64,000 nt of DNA from Pseudomonas azotoformans (GTDB taxonomy: Bacteria; Pseudomonadota; Gammaproteobacteria; Pseudomonadales; Pseudomonadaceae). The stretch is from assembly GCF_900103345.1 (NCBI RefSeq), contig NZ_LT629702.1, forward strand, positions 3,162,001 to 3,226,000, given 5' to 3'. The notes beneath the pieces were generated by a model that searched no databases, had not been told where the DNA came from, and was given only the letters and a program-made list of their open reading frames with translations. Shown here piece by piece: positions 28,898 through 36,602 of the stretch; position 1 is the first letter of the stretch; each line of letters opens with the position of its first letter. Position numbers and translations under genes: made by a program.

Positions 28898-29488
28898 TTA
28901 GATCGGTTCGAAATTCAGGCAGTGTGGCAGGTCGACATCCCAGAGTACGCCAGGGTCTTCAACCACGACTTCACACACCGCCGCCTGCGCAAACAGAGAT
29001 TTCGCCCCACGGTCACCGTTCAGCGCCATCAGCCGCGCCCCAAATACCCGACCAAACCCCACAGGATGCCCGTACTGCCCGCCCTGCACCGGCACACTGA
29101 TGCCACCCTCCTCCAACCCCGCAATCACTCGCTCAATGCTCGATGACCGAATAAACGGCATATCCCCCAGCACCACCAGCCAACCATTCGCCGAAGCACT
29201 GGCGGCAACCGCAGCGGCAATACTGTCGCCCATGCCGGCCGAGCGCAGCAGCAATACCTTGCAGCCGTAGGCCTCTGCCAGGCGAATCACTTCAGACCGA
29301 TCCGGTGAAGTCACCACCCAGCGATCAACCACGACACTCGGTAGATTCTTCAGTACCTGCTCGATCACCGGCCGAACTACGCCATCCAGGCCCACGCAAT
29401 CAACCAGCAACTTGTCCTGGTCAGCCCCTGCCACCGCGCGGAAACGACTGCCCTGCCCCGCCGCCAGCACAATCGCAGTGATGCTCAC
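28898..29488 (-). CDS. MocA-type molybdenum cofactor nucleotidyltransferase
   Basis: A 196-aa NTP-transferase. The nucleotide-binding N-terminus is VLAAGQGSRFR and the metal-binding region is VVLGDMPFI. MocA and MobA-like enzymes add CMP to molybdopterin for enzymes of the xanthine oxidase or CO dehydrogenase type. The start GTG 29488 overlaps the stop of the XdhC gene, so the two are coupled. Which nucleotide it uses is not certain from sequence. Confidence 0.85.
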   Translation of the reverse strand: MSITAIVLAAGQGSRFRAVAGADQDKLLVDCVGLDGVVRPVIEQVLKNLPSVVVDRWVVTSPDRSEVIRLAEAYGCKVLLLRSAGMGDSIAAAVAASASANGWLVVLGDMPFIRSSSIERVIAGLEEGGISVPVQGGQYGHPVGFGRVFGARLMALNGDRGAKSLFAQAAVCEVVVEDPGVLWDVDLPHCLNFEPI

Positions 29489-30471
29489 TCAACCACCACC
29501 GGCAGCGGCTTCTTCTGCATCGGTGCCACGCCGTTCTTGATCGCGACAATTTCCGCCATCAACGACAATGCGATTTCCGCCGGCGTGTGACTGCCGATAT
29601 GCAAACCGATCGGCCCATGCAGACGCGCAATCGCTTCCGTCGACAAGCCCAGCACCGCCAGGGTTTCCCGGCGCTTCTGGCTGTTGACCCGTGAACCGAG
29701 GGCGCCAATGTAGAACGCCGAGGAATTCAACGCCGTCAGCAACGCCATATCATCCAGGCGCGGGTCATGGGTGAGGCAGACGATGGCCGTGCGCTCGTCG
29801 GTCTGGATATTCAGCACCGCTTCATCAGGCATGCCCGGCACAAAGCGGCCGTGCTGCTCTTCCCAGCCGTAGACGAACTCCTCACGCGGGTCGCAGATCA
29901 GTACTTCGAAATCCAGCAGGCGCGCCATTTCCGCCACATACCGCGACAACTGCCCGGCGCCGATCAACAGCAGGCGCCAGCGCGGGCCGTAGATGGCTCG
30001 CAGACGCTCACCGTCGAAGGTGACAACATCGGTCTTGCTTGCACCGGTTAACGTCACCTTGCCAGTGGCCAGCTCCAACTCCCGGGCGACAATCTGATGA
30101 TCCTCGCACCGCGCCAACAGCTCAGCGACCCACTCCCACTCGTCTACCCGCTCCTCGGTCAGGCGCAAGGTGCCGCCGCACGGCAGGCCAAAGCGCGCTG
30201 CCTCATCGCGGGTGACGCCGTAGGTCACCAACTGCACCGGCGGCCCGTCTTCAGGCAGCCGGCCATCCTGCAGGCGGGCAATCAAGTCGTCTTCGATGCA
30301 CCCGCCCGATACCGAGCCGATCACCACCCCATCGCCCCGCAACGCCAGCATGGCGCCCGGCGGGCGCGGCGCACTGCCCCAGGTCTGGACCACGCTGTAC
30401 AACACCACTCGCTGCCCGGCACGGCGCCATTCGAGCACGCTGCGCAGGACATTCAGATCCACACTGTCCAC
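29485..30471 (-). CDS. XdhC-family protein (molybdenum hydroxylase maturation)
   Basis: A 328-aa protein with an N-terminal XdhC/CoxI domain (VQTWGSAPRPPGAML, then GSVSGGCIE near residue 60) and a C-terminal Rossmann domain (LLLIGAGQLSRYVAEMA). XdhC proteins bind molybdenum cofactor, help sulfurate it and insert it into xanthine dehydrogenase-type enzymes. I choose GTG 30471 (MDSVDLNVLRSVLEW) behind AGGAGG, although the spacing is short. No molybdenum hydroxylase is encoded nearby, so its client is elsewhere. Confidence 0.85.
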   Translation of the reverse strand: MDSVDLNVLRSVLEWRRAGQRVVLYSVVQTWGSAPRPPGAMLALRGDGVVIGSVSGGCIEDDLIARLQDGRLPEDGPPVQLVTYGVTRDEAARFGLPCGGTLRLTEERVDEWEWVAELLARCEDHQIVARELELATGKVTLTGASKTDVVTFDGERLRAIYGPRWRLLLIGAGQLSRYVAEMARLLDFEVLICDPREEFVYGWEEQHGRFVPGMPDEAVLNIQTDERTAIVCLTHDPRLDDMALLTALNSSAFYIGALGSRVNSQKRRETLAVLGLSTEAIARLHGPIGLHIGSHTPAEIALSLMAEIVAIKNGVAPMQKKPLPVVVE

Positions 30472-30544
30472 ATAACCTCCTGCAAGCGTTACAACTGATT
30501 CGCTACTGTAAAACAAAAGCCACCAGAGTAAGGCGCCAGAAACG

Positions 30545-30573
30545 CAAACGCCCCGAACCAGTCGGGGCGTTTG
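30545..30573 (-). terminator. terminator after dctA
   Basis: CAAACGCCCCGA pairs with its reverse complement over a 5-nt loop. It lies 38 bp after the dctA stop and before xdhC. The T run is short, so efficiency is uncertain. Confidence 0.7.
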
Positions 30574-30610
30574 TGCGTTGCTGTCGGCGTTAGTTCACGT
30601 CATCGGCGAT

Positions 30611-31942
30611 TTACTTGACCACAGGTGCAGGGCCTTCGGCCACGCCCAGGTCATCCAGCTCACGGGTTTCCGAGATACCGGTGCCGCCGGACGCCAGCTC
30701 GCTTTGCAGCTTGTCGGTGTCCAGCTCCTTGACCCATTTGGCCACAACGATGGTGGCAACGGCGTTACCTACCAGGTTGGTCAGTGCGCGGGCTTCGGAC
30801 ATGAAGCGGTCGATACCCAGGATCAGCGCCAGGCCGGCAACCGGAAGGTGGCCTACGGCCGACAGGGTGGCCGCCAGTACGATGAAGCCCGAACCGGTCA
30901 CGCCTGCAGCGCCTTTGGAGGACAGCAGCAGCACCAGCAGCAGGGTGATCTGGTGGGTGATGTCCATGTGGGTGTCAGTCGCCTGGGCGATAAACACGGC
31001 AGCCATGGTCAGGTAGATCGAAGTACCGTCGAGGTTGAACGAGTAGCCAGTTGGAATCACCAGGCCTACTACGGATTTCTTCGCGCCCAGACGCTCCATC
31101 TTGATCAGCATGCGCGGCAGTGCGGATTCGGAGGAGGAAGTACCCAGTACGATCAACAGCTCTTCACGGATGTAGCGGATCAGTTTGATCACGCTGAAAC
31201 CGTGAGCGCGGCAGATACCGCCCAGCACTACCAGCACGAACAGGATGCAGGTGATGTAGAAGCAGATCATCAACTGGCCCAACTGCACCAGCGAACCGAC
31301 GCCGTAGGCACCGATGGTGAATGCCATGGCGCCCAGGGCACCGATTGGCGCGAGCTTCATGATCATGTTGATGATGTTGAACATTACATGGGCGAAACGA
31401 TCGATGAAATCCAGTACCGGCTTGCCGTAGGCGCCTAGGCGGTGCAGGGCGAAACCGAAGATCACCGAGAACATCAGCACTTGCAGGATGTCGCCGTTGG
31501 CGAAGGCACCCACGATGGTGTTCGGGATAACGTTGAGGATAAAGCCGACGATGCTCTGGTCTTTACCGGCGGTCACATAGGCCGCGACTTTGGAAGCATC
31601 CAGGGTCGCTACGTCGATGTGCATGCCGGCGCCCGGTTGCACGACGTTCACCACGATCAGGCCGATCAGCAGCGCGACGGTGGAAACGATTTCGAAGTAC
31701 AGCAGCGCGTAGCCGCCGGTCTTGCCCACCGATTTCATGCTTTGCATGCCAGCGATGCCGCTGACAACGGTGCAGAAGATGATCGGGGCGATGACCATTT
31801 TGATCAGTTTGATAAACCCGTCACCCAGCGGCTTGAGGGCCACACCGGTCTCTGGGTAGAAGTGACCGAGCAAAATACCGATAACGATTGCAACGATCAC
31901 CTGGAAGTACAGGGATTTGTAGATAGGCTGACGAGTCGTCAT
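30611..31942 (-). CDS. dctA: C4-dicarboxylate transport protein DctA
   Basis: A 443-aa symporter of the DAACS family with about eight membrane helices and two re-entrant loops. Family landmarks are [29 protein letters not shown] and [11 protein letters not shown]. It takes up succinate, fumarate and malate with sodium or protons. I choose ATG 31942 ([19 protein letters not shown]). A sigma-54 promoter lies about 125 bp upstream, as expected for control by the DctBD two-component system, whose genes are not in this window. Confidence 0.95.
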   Translation of the reverse strand: MTTRQPIYKSLYFQVIVAIVIGILLGHFYPETGVALKPLGDGFIKLIKMVIAPIIFCTVVSGIAGMQSMKSVGKTGGYALLYFEIVSTVALLIGLIVVNVVQPGAGMHIDVATLDASKVAAYVTAGKDQSIVGFILNVIPNTIVGAFANGDILQVLMFSVIFGFALHRLGAYGKPVLDFIDRFAHVMFNIINMIMKLAPIGALGAMAFTIGAYGVGSLVQLGQLMICFYITCILFVLVVLGGICRAHGFSVIKLIRYIREELLIVLGTSSSESALPRMLIKMERLGAKKSVVGLVIPTGYSFNLDGTSIYLTMAAVFIAQATDTHMDITHQITLLLVLLLSSKGAAGVTGSGFIVLAATLSAVGHLPVAGLALILGIDRFMSEARALTNLVGNAVATIVVAKWVKELDTDKLQSELASGGTGISETRELDDLGVAEGPAPVVK

Positions 31943-31968
31943 TGCAAAGTTCCTCAATCGTCCCGTGT

Positions 31969-31982
31969 GGCAAATATCCGCC
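31969..31982. other. partial copy of the GGCGGAT/ATCCGCC palindrome
   Basis: GGCAAATATCCGCC lies in the dctA leader, 27 bp before the start codon. Its right half is identical to the two palindromes near the AraC gene. Confidence 0.4.
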
Positions 31983-32076
31983 ATTGCCCACGACACTTGA
32001 ATTGCGAACCCTCCTGCACTGGAGGGATTTGTTGTTTGCGAGGTCTGTAGGTCCAGCCTGCGCTGTAATCCTTATC

Positions 32077-32091
32077 GCAAACGCCGTGCCA
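32077..32091 (-). promoter_or_regulatory. sigma-54 promoter of dctA
   Basis: Read leftwards the sequence is TGGCACGGCGTTTGC, an exact match to the TGGCAC-N5-TTGC consensus. The predicted start point is near 32065, giving a leader of about 123 nt before dctA. Confidence 0.88.
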
Positions 32092-32169
32092 CTTTGCTGA
32101 AAAACCCTGAAGGCCTTTAGACATCAGGGCTTGGGCTTTTCCGGCACGCTCCCACGCCTTCGATCGAGT

Positions 32170-32224
32170 GGCGGATTTCCGCCCACCACTCCAATCCCGT
32201 CCTACAATTTGGCGGATATCCGCC
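32170..32224. promoter_or_regulatory. two palindromic sites upstream of the AraC gene
   Basis: GGCGGATTTCCGCC (32170-32183) and GGCGGATATCCGCC (32211-32224) are near-identical 14-bp palindromes, 41 bp from centre to centre, about four helical turns. They end 56 bp before the AraC-family start codon and look like operators for one dimeric regulator. Confidence 0.55.
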
Positions 32225-32280
32225 TTGTGACCCTACCCGGGGATGACTACCATCCGCCCTTCCATGGACGAGGCCTTCGC

Positions 32281-33279
32281 ATGCGTGAACGTACCATCGC
32301 CAGCCACTACGCTCGGGCAGCCCTTGGCGGCGCGCGCAGGGCAGGCTACGACTACTCGAGCCTGCTGTTGCAGGCAGGTATCACCCCGGAATTGCTGACC
32401 GAACCCCGCGCCCGCATCGCACCGGAACAATTTACCCGGCTGCTGCAAATGCTCTGGCTGGCGCTGGACGATGAATACCTGGGGTTCGCCGACGGCCCGA
32501 GCAAACGTGGCACCTTCGCCATGATGTGCCACGCGTTGATCCACTGCCGCACCCTGGAGAAGGCTCTGGAACGCGGCTTATTGTTTTATAGCCTATTTGC
32601 GCAAGGCCCACGCTGGCATCTGACACGTGAAGGCGACATGGCCCGCTTGAGCCTGGACGACTCGCAACTGTGGGACCCGGATCACTTCCTCAGCGAATGC
32701 CTGCTGGTGATCTGGCATCGACTCGGCAGTTGGCTGATCGGCCAACGCATCCGCCTGCACCAGGCCACCTTCAGCTACCCGATGCCGGCTCACGCCAGCG
32801 AATATGACCTGCTGTTTCCCTGTGCCCAGGTATTCGGCGCACCGAACAGCAGCCTGGTGTTTCACAGCCGCTACCTGAGCCTGCCGCTGTTGCAGGACGA
32901 GCGCACGCTCAAGCACTTCCTTGAACGCTCCCCCGCCGACCTGTTGTCACGGCCGGATGAAGGCGACAGCTTGAGCAGCCAGCTCCGCCGTTTACTCAGC
33001 CGCGACCGTACACCCTGGCCCGATCTGGAAGCCGTCGCCCAGCACCTGCACATCAGCCCGCAAACCCTGCGCAGGCATTTGCGCGAGGAAGGCACCAGCT
33101 TTCAGGCACTCAAGGATGAGTTGCGGCGGGACATCGCCATCTATCATTTGGGGCGCGCGGATTTGTCGTTGCAGGAGATTGCCGAGCAGTTGGGGTTTTC
33201 CGAACCGTCGGCGTTTCATCGGGCGTTCAAGAAGTGGACGGGGTTGACGCCGGGGGCTTACCGAGCACAAGAGAGCTAA
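32281..33279 (+). CDS. AraC-family transcriptional regulator
   Basis: A 332-aa regulator with an N-terminal arabinose-binding-type domain (about 20-200) and a C-terminal pair of helix-turn-helix motifs (about 245-330; VAQHLHISPQTLRRHLREEG and IAEQLGFSEPSAFHRAFKKW). I choose ATG 32281 (MRERTIASHYARAAL). It is divergent from dctA, with 338 bp between them that hold the sigma-54 promoter and three related palindromes. The inducer and targets are unknown; control of dctA is possible but unproven. Confidence 0.88.
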   Translation: MRERTIASHYARAALGGARRAGYDYSSLLLQAGITPELLTEPRARIAPEQFTRLLQMLWLALDDEYLGFADGPSKRGTFAMMCHALIHCRTLEKALERGLLFYSLFAQGPRWHLTREGDMARLSLDDSQLWDPDHFLSECLLVIWHRLGSWLIGQRIRLHQATFSYPMPAHASEYDLLFPCAQVFGAPNSSLVFHSRYLSLPLLQDERTLKHFLERSPADLLSRPDEGDSLSSQLRRLLSRDRTPWPDLEAVAQHLHISPQTLRRHLREEGTSFQALKDELRRDIAIYHLGRADLSLQEIAEQLGFSEPSAFHRAFKKWTGLTPGAYRAQES

Positions 33280-33303
33280 AGATGTAGCGTTTGGACTGAC
33301 GCT

Positions 33304-33374
33304 ATCGGGGGCAAGCCCCCTCCCACATTTTGATGTTTGGATACATATAAAGGTGGGAGGGGGCTTGCCCCCGA
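33304..33374. repeat. REP pair (REPIN), GTGGGAGGGGGC family
   Basis: Two units in inverted orientation with only about 20 bp between their inner ends, and with the CCCAC ends facing inwards, opposite to most other pairs here. It lies between the convergent AraC and phoQ genes. Confidence 0.85.
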
Positions 33375-33398
33375 TGAGGCCTGTACAGCCGATAAAGA

Positions 33399-34745
33399 TC
33401 ACAAAGCCGGGAAGTGAATCCTGAAGGCGGCGCCACCCAATGGCGAATCGCCCAGGGTCAACCGCGCACCGTAGCTTTCGATGATGTCCTTGACCACCGC
33501 CAAGCCAATCCCCTGCCCCGGGTGCTGGCGATCCAGGCGCTCACCCCGTTGCAGAATTCGTGCACGCTGATCCGGCGGCACGCCAGGCCCGTCATCCTCT
33601 ATACACAGTTCGGTGCCTTCCAGGCTTTCCACCAGGCTGATGCGCACTTCGCTCAAGCACAGGCGGTAGGCGTTTTCCAGCAGGTTGCCGAGCAACTCCA
33701 ACAAAGCGCCCTTCTCGATTGGCACGTCGCATTCTTCCGGCAGGTCGAAGGACACGCTGACGCGCTTGTCGCGGTAGACCTTGCCCAGCGTATCGCACAG
33801 GCTTTGCAGTACCGGCTCCAGGCGCACCTGGTGGCGCACCAGGCCGCTTTTGCGCAGGCTGGCGCGCTGCAACTGGTAGCTGATCTGCTGGCTCATGCGC
33901 TCGATCTGCGATTGCAGCACCCGGGCCTGCTCACGATCCTCCGGACGCTGGGCCATTTCTTCGCTCACTCCCTGCAACACCGCGAGCGGGGTTTTCAGGC
34001 TGTGGGCCAAATCGTCGAGGGAGTCGCGGTAGCGCGTACGTTGTTCACGCTCGCTGTGCAGCAAGCGGTTGAGAGAGCCGGTCAGGCGCAGCAATTCGCG
34101 GGGGTGTTGTTCGGAGAGGCTCTCACGGGTGCCGCCTTCGATCTGGTCAAGTTCCTGACTCAGCCGCCGCAGCGCTTGCAGGCCCCAGGTCAGGCCCAGC
34201 CACAGCAAGGTCAGCAGCACCAGCAGCGCCGCGCCGAAGCCCAGATAGAGATTTTCGCGCAAGCCTTCGAGGGTCAACTGGTATTCGCGCACCGGTTGCA
34301 GGGCCACGATACTGAAGGCGGCACTCTTGCCGCCCAGCAGCCTGACCTCGACGTCATACACGAAGAATTCCTGGCCGTTGGCCTCGCGAATCCGTGCGAA
34401 TTCATTCCCGCGCCCGTCATAACGCGGTTTGTAGTTGATGTTTTCTTCCTTGGTCGCCCGCGAACGCCACACCAGGTGGCCTTCGCGGTCGTAGATATAG
34501 CCGAGCAGGCGGCTGTCAGTGAGGTTGAAGCGTTCGTCGGGCAACTGCGCCGGCATCAGCAGGCGGTTGTTTTCAACCCGCGCGGCCGAGATCAAGGTGG
34601 TGACGTCCGACGCCAGGCGCTGCTCGATGGAATCCTGCAACGCCAGGCTGAACGCCCCTTGCATGGCCGGCAACAGGCCGAGCATGAACAGCACGGCCAA
34701 GGTCGCGGCCGCCAGCATCAAGCGCACGCGTAGCGAGCGAATCAA
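33399..34745 (-). CDS. phoQ: sensor histidine kinase PhoQ
   Basis: A 448-aa membrane kinase: helix 1 at about 8-26, a periplasmic sensor to about 166, helix 2 at about 167-190, HAMP to about 240, phosphoacceptor H248 in LAHSLKTPLAV, and an ATPase domain with N box (LLENAYR), DDGPGVP and GQGIGLAVVKDI. PhoQ senses low Mg and cationic peptides. The start ATGA overlaps the phoP stop by 4 bp. Assignment rests mainly on the strong PhoP neighbour. Confidence 0.88.
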   Translation of the reverse strand: MIRSLRVRLMLAAATLAVLFMLGLLPAMQGAFSLALQDSIEQRLASDVTTLISAARVENNRLLMPAQLPDERFNLTDSRLLGYIYDREGHLVWRSRATKEENINYKPRYDGRGNEFARIREANGQEFFVYDVEVRLLGGKSAAFSIVALQPVREYQLTLEGLRENLYLGFGAALLVLLTLLWLGLTWGLQALRRLSQELDQIEGGTRESLSEQHPRELLRLTGSLNRLLHSEREQRTRYRDSLDDLAHSLKTPLAVLQGVSEEMAQRPEDREQARVLQSQIERMSQQISYQLQRASLRKSGLVRHQVRLEPVLQSLCDTLGKVYRDKRVSVSFDLPEECDVPIEKGALLELLGNLLENAYRLCLSEVRISLVESLEGTELCIEDDGPGVPPDQRARILQRGERLDRQHPGQGIGLAVVKDIIESYGARLTLGDSPLGGAAFRIHFPAL

Positions 34746-35419
34746 CGGCAGCGCTCATTGAACAGATAGCCCAGGCCACGCACGGTATCGATCGGCTTGA
34801 ACCCGGCCGGGCCTTCCAGCTTGCGGCGCAGGCGGCCGACCAGCACCTCGATGACATTCGGATCACGCTCGTCGTCATCGGGGTAGAGCTGTTCCATCAA
34901 GCGGTCCTTGGCCACCACTTGTTGGTGATGGCGCATCAGGTATTCAAGGATCCGATATTCGTAGGCGGTCAACGCCAGCGGCTGCTCTTCGAGCGACGCT
35001 TGCTTGCGGTTGAGGTCCAGCAGCAACGGCCCGGCAACGATGGTCGACTGGGTAAAGCCACTGGAGCGCCGCAGCAAGGCGTTCATCCGCGCCTCCAGCT
35101 CTTCGAACTGGAACGGTTTGACCACGTAGTCGTCGGCACCCGCAGCCAGGCCTTCGACCTTGTCCTGCCAGTTACCGCGGGCGGTGAGGATCAGGATCGG
35201 AAAGGTCTTGGCCTGAGTACGCAGTTGGCGGATCAGGTCCAGGCCGCCCATGCCGGGCAGGCCCAGGTCGATGATCGCCAGGTCATGGTTGAACTGGCCA
35301 GTCTGGTACAGCGCCTCTTCGGCATTGGCCACGGCCTCGACCACATGCCCGCTGTCGGTCAGGCGGGTAAACAGGTGATGACGCAGCAGCGCTTCATCTT
35401 CCACCACCAGCAATTTCAT
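34742..35419 (-). CDS. phoP: response regulator PhoP
   Basis: A 225-aa OmpR-type regulator: receiver domain (1-120) with D51 as phosphoacceptor in IIDLGLPG, then a winged-helix domain (about 128-222). It reads very close to the P. aeruginosa PhoP I remember, for example TARGNWQDKVEGLAAGADDY. I choose ATG 35419 (MKLLVVEDEALLRHH); the frame opens four codons earlier. It follows a small exported-protein gene by 18 bp and probably shares its PhoP-controlled promoter. Confidence 0.92.
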   Translation of the reverse strand: MKLLVVEDEALLRHHLFTRLTDSGHVVEAVANAEEALYQTGQFNHDLAIIDLGLPGMGGLDLIRQLRTQAKTFPILILTARGNWQDKVEGLAAGADDYVVKPFQFEELEARMNALLRRSSGFTQSTIVAGPLLLDLNRKQASLEEQPLALTAYEYRILEYLMRHHQQVVAKDRLMEQLYPDDDERDPNVIEVLVGRLRRKLEGPAGFKPIDTVRGLGYLFNERCR

Positions 35420-35437
35420 AAGGCTCTCCAAGGCAAT

Positions 35438-35746
35438 TCAACTGTCCGACAGAGGGATATCATAGCGGCCCTGCAGGTCTTGCGGGCGCAGTTTAATGCC
35501 ATTGAACTGGCCGGTCAGGTGTTCATAACCGGCGCGATAGCCCGGCTGCGGGGTTGCAAGGCCCAGGGACTGGCCCCAGGGCGTGGGTTGGCTGCCCGCT
35601 TCTTCGAAGCTGACACGCTGGATCAAGGTGCTGGATTTCTTGGTTTTTTCACCGCCGAATGCGGCGAAGGCGCCGTCGGATGCCTGGACCCCAGCGGTGG
35701 CACTGAGCATGGTTAACGCCAACATCAGCTGTTTGATCGCAGTCAT
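35438..35746 (-). CDS. small exported protein, first gene of the phoPQ operon
   Basis: A 102-aa protein with a Sec signal peptide (hydrophobic 5-16, cleavage probably after GVQA at residue 22). The mature 80 residues have no cysteine and no domain I know. It takes the place that oprH, an outer-membrane barrel, has in front of phoPQ in P. aeruginosa, but it is too short to be such a barrel. The four-repeat PhoP site lies 52 bp upstream, so it is probably strongly PhoP-induced. RBS AGAGG is 6 bp before the ATG. Confidence 0.75.
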   Translation of the reverse strand: MTAIKQLMLALTMLSATAGVQASDGAFAAFGGEKTKKSSTLIQRVSFEEAGSQPTPWGQSLGLATPQPGYRAGYEHLTGQFNGIKLRPQDLQGRYDIPLSDS

Positions 35747-35779
35747 GGTGTTACCTCTATGCGTTTGGCTGTATGCCCC

Positions 35780-35836
35780 AGACTACGCAGGCGCCCCTGA
35801 ACTCCCCCTGAACAGGCTCTGAACCTCACCTGAACC
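35780..35836 (-). promoter_or_regulatory. PhoP-box array and -10 box of the phoPQ operon
   Basis: Read leftwards, four hexamers GGTTCA, GGTTCA, TGTTCA and AGTTCA (starting at 35836, 35825, 35814 and 35803) repeat every 11 bp exactly. The last one ends 12 bp before a TAGTCT -10 box (35785-35780). Direct repeats of GTTTA or GTTCA at 11-bp period, 12 bp before the -10, is the known layout of PhoP-activated promoters. Confidence 0.85.
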
Positions 35837-35881
35837 GCAGCGGGCTATCCTCGCGCCCCTCAACTCGGCAAAATACCGCCC

Positions 35882-36598
35882 ATGAATCCCTTACCCGCTT
35901 GCTGCACCCCACTCGACGCCCATTGGCCGCTGCCCGAACCGTTGCCCGGCACGGTGTTTCTCAGCACGCGTTTTGACCCGACCCTGCTCACGCCTGGCGA
36001 TTTCCAGCGCTGTGCCGTGCCGCCACCGGCGAGCATCCAGCGCTCGGTGGCCAAGCGTCAGGCCGAGTTCCTCGCCGGCCGCTTGTGCGCCCGTGCCGCC
36101 CTGCAACAACTCGACCACCTCGACTGCATCCCGGCGATCGGCGAAGACCGCGCACCGGTGTGGCCTGCGCACATCAGTGGCTCCATCACTCACAGTACCG
36201 GGCACGCCGCCGCGATTGTCGCGCACAAGGCGCAATGGCGCGGGCTGGGGATGGACCTGGAGAATGTGCTGAGCCTGGAGCGGGCGGAGCGGTTGGCCGG
36301 GGAAATCCTGACGGCTGATGAACTGCAGCGCATGGCCACCTTGCCAAGAGAGCAGATAGCGCAGTTGGTAACGCTGACGTTCTCCGCCAAGGAGAGCCTG
36401 TTCAAGGCGCTCTACCCCATTGTGCAGAAGCGTTTCTACTTTGAGCATGCCGAGTTGCTGGAATGGTCAGAGGGCGGGCATCTGCGGCTGCGACTGCTGA
36501 CGGACCTGTCCGAAGAGTGGTGCCATGGCAAGGAATTGGTGGGGCAGTTCGCGGTGGATGATGGGCAGTTGTTGAGCCTGGTCGCAGTCAGCGCCTGA
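35882..36598 (+). CDS. pcpS: 4'-phosphopantetheinyl transferase PcpS
   Basis: A 238-aa EntD/Sfp-type transferase that moves phosphopantetheine from CoA to carrier proteins. The Mg-binding motif is LGMDLE (near 120-125) and the second motif FSAKESLFKALYP (near 168-180). In P. aeruginosa PcpS serves both AcpP and siderophore synthetases, as those bacteria lack AcpS. It is divergent from the phoPQ operon and convergent with the RstB-like kinase gene. Confidence 0.9.
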   Translation: MNPLPACCTPLDAHWPLPEPLPGTVFLSTRFDPTLLTPGDFQRCAVPPPASIQRSVAKRQAEFLAGRLCARAALQQLDHLDCIPAIGEDRAPVWPAHISGSITHSTGHAAAIVAHKAQWRGLGMDLENVLSLERAERLAGEILTADELQRMATLPREQIAQLVTLTFSAKESLFKALYPIVQKRFYFEHAELLEWSEGGHLRLRLLTDLSEEWCHGKELVGQFAVDDGQLLSLVAVSA

Positions 36599-36602
36599 TC
36601 TA

